Assembly: GCA_002399265.1 (NCBI GenBank)
Contig: DHDG01000047.1
Location: forward strand, 175,407 to 192,680
Source of the DNA: Firmicutes bacterium UBA4882
GTDB lineage: Bacteria; Bacillota; UBA4882
Direction: 5' to 3'
DNA: 17,274 nt
Each line of letters starts with the position of its first letter. Position 1 is the first letter of the stretch. The notes under the pieces were generated by a model that saw nothing but the letters and a program-made list of their open reading frames with translations, ran no database searches and was not told where the DNA came from. Position numbers and translations under genes: made by a program. Below, in pieces: positions 15,375 to 17,274 of the stretch.

Positions 15375-15998
15375 ATGGGAAAAGCAAATCGTAAAAGGGT
15401 ATCACTTATTATTGCAGTCGCTATAGTGGCAGTAGCGTATCTCAGTACAAGCGTCTTCGTCTTTGCTGACAATGATACTACCTCAGCGAAGTCCCGCTTA
15501 ATTGAGAAAATCCTGACGACAAATGTCGCATTAACCGCCGAAGAGTTAGCCGCTATGGATTTCGCGGAACTGGTTGAAATCGCAGAGTCAAGCGGAGTTG
15601 ATGTTGCATCTGTCTTAGGCGAGAAGTTTAAATCCGAATTGATTAAGGAAATTCTCGATGATGACGGTTCGCTTACGTTCGAGGAACTATCATCTATGAG
15701 TGTCTCAGAGTTGCTGGCATATGTAGAAGCACACAACGTTGATGTTGACACTGACGATATCTTCGAAAATATCGATGAAAAGCCTGAAGACGATGATGAT
15801 GATGATGATGACGATGATGACGAAGAAGACGAAGATGACGATGATGACGACGAAGACGATGAATGCGACGATGAGGACGAAGACGAAGACGATGATGATG
15901 ACGATGAAGATGATGATGACGATGAAGACGATGAATGCGACGATGAAGATGATGACGACGATGAATGCGACGATGACGATGAAGAGGACGAAGACTAG
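15375..15998 (+). CDS. Secreted protein with two degenerate 47-residue repeats and an Asp/Glu/Cys tail
   Basis: The 207-residue product has a signal peptide (basic start, hydrophobic 10-30, likely cleavage after VFA at 31). Two repeats follow, from about 42 and 89: LIEKILTTNVALTAEELAAM and LIKEILDDDGSLTFEELSSM, each then showing an EL...E...VDV pattern. The second contains DDDGSLTFEE, which resembles a degenerate EF-hand loop but lacks the first Asp. Residues 138-207 are only Asp and Glu apart from Cys164, Cys188 and Cys198. AGGAGG lies eight bases before the ATG. The gene has its own terminator and a promoter element shared with the sigma gene, so it is a likely target of that sigma factor. 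I do not recognise the family. The tail should bind cations such as Ca2+ or basic molecules in the envelope, and the Cys could form disulfides or bind metal; this is inference. Confidence 0.8.
   Translation: MGKANRKRVSLIIAVAIVAVAYLSTSVFVFADNDTTSAKSRLIEKILTTNVALTAEELAAMDFAELVEIAESSGVDVASVLGEKFKSELIKEILDDDGSLTFEELSSMSVSELLAYVEAHNVDVDTDDIFENIDEKPEDDDDDDDDDDDEEDEDDDDDDEDDECDDEDEDEDDDDDDEDDDDDEDDECDDEDDDDDECDDDDEEDED
15786..15995 (+). repeat. GAT/GAC/GAA/TGC triplet tract encoding the acidic Cys-containing tail
   Basis: The tract consists of GAN codons with three TGC codons. A 20-bp unit, GACGATGAATGCGACGATGA, is exact at 15855-15874, 15927-15946 and 15957-15976, each around one Cys codon; the first two copies are identical over 23 bp. 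Steps of 72 and 30 bases keep the frame. Confidence 0.85.
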
Positions 15999-16063
15999 TA
16001 TTTGCTTGCACTTGCTCTACCCTGCGAATATCACTGAACCTAACAATTGAATACACCAAAGTT

Positions 16064-16088
16064 GGAGGCCACGGAGGGCCTCCTTTTT
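16064..16088 (+). terminator. Intrinsic terminator after the acidic secreted protein gene
   Basis: GGAGGCC (16064-16070), a six-base loop, GGCCTCC (16077-16083) and five T. It lies between converging genes. The minus-strand reading has no T-run after the hairpin, so it serves mainly the plus strand. Confidence 0.88.
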
Positions 16089-16090
16089 AT

Positions 16091-17274
16091 TCAGGGCGCA
16101 ACCACAATCCGACCGCCCACGATCACATATACAGCCTTCCCTTGCATGCGCCGGCCGCGATAAGGACAGTTGCGACTTTTTGACTGATAGTGGTCCGGGT
16201 CAGCCACCCATTTCTTTTCTTGGTCGATAATGATTAGATCCGCATCCGCACCAACGTTAAGGCGGCCTTTCGACACGCCCTTGAGAATGCGGCTGGGGTT
16301 GATGGTCATTTTGGCAATGGCTTCTGACAAGGTAAGCACTCCGGGATTGACTAATTCGCTGAACACCAGCGACAAGGCGGTCTCGAACCCGATCAGGCCA
16401 AATGGCGCTGTTCGGATGTCCTGATCTTTCTCTGTTGCAGTCCAAGGCGCATGATCAGTGATAATCGCGTCAATGGTGCCGTCTTGCAGGCCTTTTTTGA
16501 TAGCGTCAACATCGGCTTGGCTGCCGAGGGGCGGGTTAATTTTGGCATAAGCGCCGCGTTCAGCTACGGCAGCGTCAGTGAGCGTAAAGTGGTGTGCGGT
16601 CGCTTCGGCAGTTACGTGCACGCCCTCCTGTTTGGCGCGCCGGATTAATTCCACGGTCGGGGCATAGCAGACATGGCAGATATGGATATGCCCATCTGTC
16701 TCTTTGGCCAATATGATGTCGCGTGCTGCCATGACCGTTTCAGAGGAGGCCGGTATGCCGGGAATGCCCAGGCGGGTGGCGACGTCTCCGGCGTACATTG
16801 CGCCACCAGCTGCCAACGTCTTGTCCTGATTATGATGGCAAATGGGGATTTTCAGCTGCCGGGCTGCTTGGAGCGCGCGCCGCATCAGGGCGGCGGAGGC
16901 AACTGTCTGACCATCATCCGAAAAGAGCGGTACCTCGCAGGCTGCCAGGCCAGACAGCGGACTGAGTTCTTCTCCCCTTTGGCCGACAGTAATCGACGCG
17001 GCTGGTAGTACATTAATGAGGGATTCTTTGGCGATTTGCTCCTGAAGGTTGCGCAAGACGACCGGATTGTCAATTACCGGTCGGGTGTTGGGGTGCGGAA
17101 CGACTGTTGTAAATCCGCCGGCAGCAGCGGCTCGTGAGCCGGTGGCAAGGTCTTCACGCTCCGGAAAGCCCGGAATGCGCAGATGACAATGCATATCGAT
17201 CAAACCGGGCGCGACGATGCGGCCTGTGGCGTCGATTACTTGAGCTTCAGCGGCGGGATCGAAGGCGGTGGCGC
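16091..17274 (-). CDS. pyrC: Dihydroorotase, PyrC type I (5' end off the window)
   Basis: At least 394 residues are present; the frame stays open to the right edge, where it reads VIDATGRIVAPGLIDMHCHL, so the apparent internal Met is not the start. Dihydroorotase closes carbamoyl-aspartate to dihydroorotate in pyrimidine synthesis. Motifs are the metal-binding HCH in GLIDMHCHLRIPG, the AAAAGGFTTVVPHPNTRPV segment, FSDDGQTV (the position of the bridging Asp in Bacillus-type enzymes), CHHNQDKTL, HICHVCYAPTVELIRRA and the catalytic ITDHAPW. The C-terminus VIVGGRIVVAP is the usual composite beta domain. In Bacillota pyrC usually follows pyrB, which would lie beyond the right edge. The gene converges on the acidic-protein gene. 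Confidence 0.92.
   Translation of the reverse strand, partial: ATAFDPAAEAQVIDATGRIVAPGLIDMHCHLRIPGFPEREDLATGSRAAAAGGFTTVVPHPNTRPVIDNPVVLRNLQEQIAKESLINVLPAASITVGQRGEELSPLSGLAACEVPLFSDDGQTVASAALMRRALQAARQLKIPICHHNQDKTLAAGGAMYAGDVATRLGIPGIPASSETVMAARDIILAKETDGHIHICHVCYAPTVELIRRAKQEGVHVTAEATAHHFTLTDAAVAERGAYAKINPPLGSQADVDAIKKGLQDGTIDAIITDHAPWTATEKDQDIRTAPFGLIGFETALSLVFSELVNPGVLTLSEAIAKMTINPSRILKGVSKGRLNVGADADLIIIDQEKKWVADPDHYQSKSRNCPYRGRRMQGKAVYVIVGGRIVVAP

Noticed and set aside
15653..15700. True EF-hand calcium site at DDDGSLTFEE
   Set aside because: The first loop position is Ile instead of Asp and the flanking helices belong to the repeat unit; at most a degenerate loop.
14924..16059. Long minus-strand open frames rich in His and Arg opposite the acidic tails
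   Set aside because: They are the mirror of GAT/GAC triplet tracts, lack ribosome sites and resemble no known protein.

Overview
The window is a piece of bacterial chromosome with closely packed, operon-like gene groups and no RNA genes, CRISPR arrays or recognisable insertion sequences. An RsgI-type membrane anti-sigma factor points to the Bacillota. Two features hint at a diderm member such as the Negativicutes: an O-antigen-type sugar pathway (UDP-diacetamido uronic acid synthesis with a Wzz-like protein) and a LolA/LolB-like exported protein. The taxonomic placement is inference.

Positions 1-5920, minus strand: a polysaccharide operon read as wbpM-like 4,6-dehydratase, wzz-like chain-length protein, wbpA, wbpB and the start of wbpD, with short gaps or overlaps. 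WbpA, WbpB and WbpD supply steps towards UDP-2,3-diacetamido-2,3-dideoxy-hexuronic acid; the aminotransferase (WbpE) and any epimerase (WbpI) would lie off the left edge. A candidate extended -10 promoter sits at about 6020. Positions 6124-6885, plus strand: a lone exported LolA/LolB-like protein, closed by a hairpin with T-tracts in both directions that can also end the operon arriving from the right.

Positions 7025-12062, minus strand: an SsuABC/TauABC-type ABC importer (ssuA, ssuB, ssuC), then gamma, delta and alpha subunits of a 2-oxoacid:ferredoxin oxidoreductase. The TPP-binding beta subunit expected after alpha is absent; a terminator follows instead. The ssuA leader holds an intrinsic terminator with upstream hairpins that could compete with it, and a 15-bp direct repeat, so transcription attenuation is plausible. 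Positions 12375-13331, plus strand: a trypsin-like serine protease without an export signal.

Positions 13361-16088, plus strand, are the most interesting part: an ECF-type sigma factor, a single-pass RsgI-like anti-sigma factor whose outer part ends in a long Asp/Glu tail, and, behind a terminator, a secreted protein with two degenerate 47-residue repeats and a 70-residue tail made only of Asp, Glu and three Cys. Sigma gene and secreted-protein gene are both preceded by GATGCAATAAAA-N13-CATTRA. I propose that this is the sigma factor's own promoter and that the three genes form one autoregulated envelope or cation-sensing circuit.

Positions 16091-17274, minus strand: dihydroorotase (pyrC), cut by the right edge, probably the end of a pyrimidine operon.
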